Shown one piece after another: positions 7,566-7,917 of a stretch of 7,917 nucleotides of DNA (position 1 is the stretch's first letter; every line of letters starts with the position of its first letter). The position numbers and the translations under genes were made by a program. Below the pieces are notes generated by a model, which made no database searches, was not told the origin of the DNA, and saw only the letters and a program-made list of their open reading frames with translations. This DNA is from Roseivirga sp. UBA7431 (GTDB lineage Bacteria > Bacteroidota > Bacteroidia > Cytophagales > Cyclobacteriaceae): assembly GCA_002477595.1 (NCBI GenBank), contig DLQN01000086.1, positions 13,771-21,687 on the forward strand, written 5' to 3'.

Positions 7566-7615
7566 ATTCCGATGTTTCGTCAAACAATTTAGGTTAAAAA
7601 CCACTAATATAGGGC

Positions 7616-7917
7616 GTGACTTGTTCCATTCTTTCTATCGGCTCTGCCGTACCCAAACACAAAATTCCTCAAAATCAAGTTGTCGAGTTCATGGCAAAAG
7701 CCCATGGCATGGTTGGTGCCGAGCAAAGCAGGCTAAGGGCACTCTATCGTGCTTCTGGAATTGTAGATCGATACTCAACCATACCTGACTATGCCTCTGA
7801 CAGTTCAAAGGATAGGGTTTTCTACCCACCAAGCGTAGGTTTAGATCCATTTCCAACGACAAAAGCACGCTCTGACTACTACCGCAAAGAAGCCATTGAG
7901 CTTTCATTGGCAAGTGT
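7616..7917 (+). CDS. Type III polyketide synthase (chalcone/alkylresorcinol synthase family), N-terminal part
   Basis: The frame reads open from a GTG at 7616 to the right edge (100 codons plus 2 nt), the N-terminal quarter to third of a ~350-400-residue homodimeric ketosynthase. The translation begins MTCSILSIGSAVPKHKIPQ, with the N-terminal strand and GxAVPxxxIPQ turn of bacterial type III PKSs. LRALYRASGIVDRYSTIPDY (40-59) is the conserved segment preceding the substrate pocket, and the acidic, proline-rich loop and PFPTTKARSDYY (78-89) also fit. These enzymes extend an acyl-CoA starter with malonyl-CoA and cyclise the chain to pyrones, resorcinols or tetrahydroxynaphthalene. An in-frame TAG at 7610-7612 leaves GTG as the only plausible start. 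The catalytic Cys-His-Asn triad lies beyond the window, so activity and product cannot be judged. FabH-like ketosynthases share the xxGIxxR element, but the rest favours type III PKS. Confidence 0.87.
   Translation, partial: MTCSILSIGSAVPKHKIPQNQVVEFMAKAHGMVGAEQSRLRALYRASGIVDRYSTIPDYASDSSKDRVFYPPSVGLDPFPTTKARSDYYRKEAIELSLAS

Noticed and set aside
7566..7604. Extension of the UbiA gene to a GTG at 7604
   Set aside because: It adds 13 residues that do not look like the family N-terminus and leaves 11 bp to the divergent polyketide synthase start; the ATG at 7565 is better.
7689..7913. Minus-strand open frame opposite the polyketide synthase
   Set aside because: The plus strand encodes clear type III PKS sequence over the same bases; the minus translation has no family features.

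Overview
The window looks like chromosomal DNA of a Bacteroidota bacterium, probably a marine Cytophagales-type organism. The grounds are the protein families present (a secreted DUF5117/DUF4953-type zinc metalloprotease, a two-lobed retropepsin-like protease with a PDZ domain, a short SRPBCC protein), the near absence of Shine-Dalgarno sequences, and one good match to the Bacteroidota promoter consensus (TTG ~20 nt upstream of TAnnTTTG). The genus assignment is a guess; the phylum is fairly secure. I see no tRNA, rRNA, insertion sequence, CRISPR array or sign of recent transfer. No gene-free stretch exceeds about 135 bases.

Left third: the window opens inside glyA (serine hydroxymethyltransferase, minus strand, C-terminus beyond the left edge). 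Its start and promoter lie back to back with a plus-strand pair: a 144-aa SRPBCC-fold protein, then, 64 nt later, a secreted aspartyl protease of 414 aa with two DTG motifs and a C-terminal PDZ domain. A 12-bp direct repeat lies in the divergent region between glyA and the SRPBCC gene.

Middle: the aspartyl protease converges on a large secreted zinc metalloprotease (840 aa, HExxHxxGxxH). A perfect A-tract/GC-stem/T-tract palindrome between them should terminate transcription from both sides.

Right third: three genes look like part of a specialised-metabolism locus. They are a FAD-dependent oxidoreductase of the geranylgeranyl-reductase family (plus), a UbiA-family membrane prenyltransferase (minus, overlapping the oxidoreductase tail to tail by 4 bp), and the N-terminal 100 codons of a type III polyketide synthase (plus, divergent from UbiA, running off the right edge). 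Together they suggest synthesis of an aromatic polyketide or phenolic lipid in the membrane, with flavoenzyme oxidation and possibly prenylation. This is the most interesting part of the window, but the product is inferred, not shown, and the rest of the locus lies outside it.
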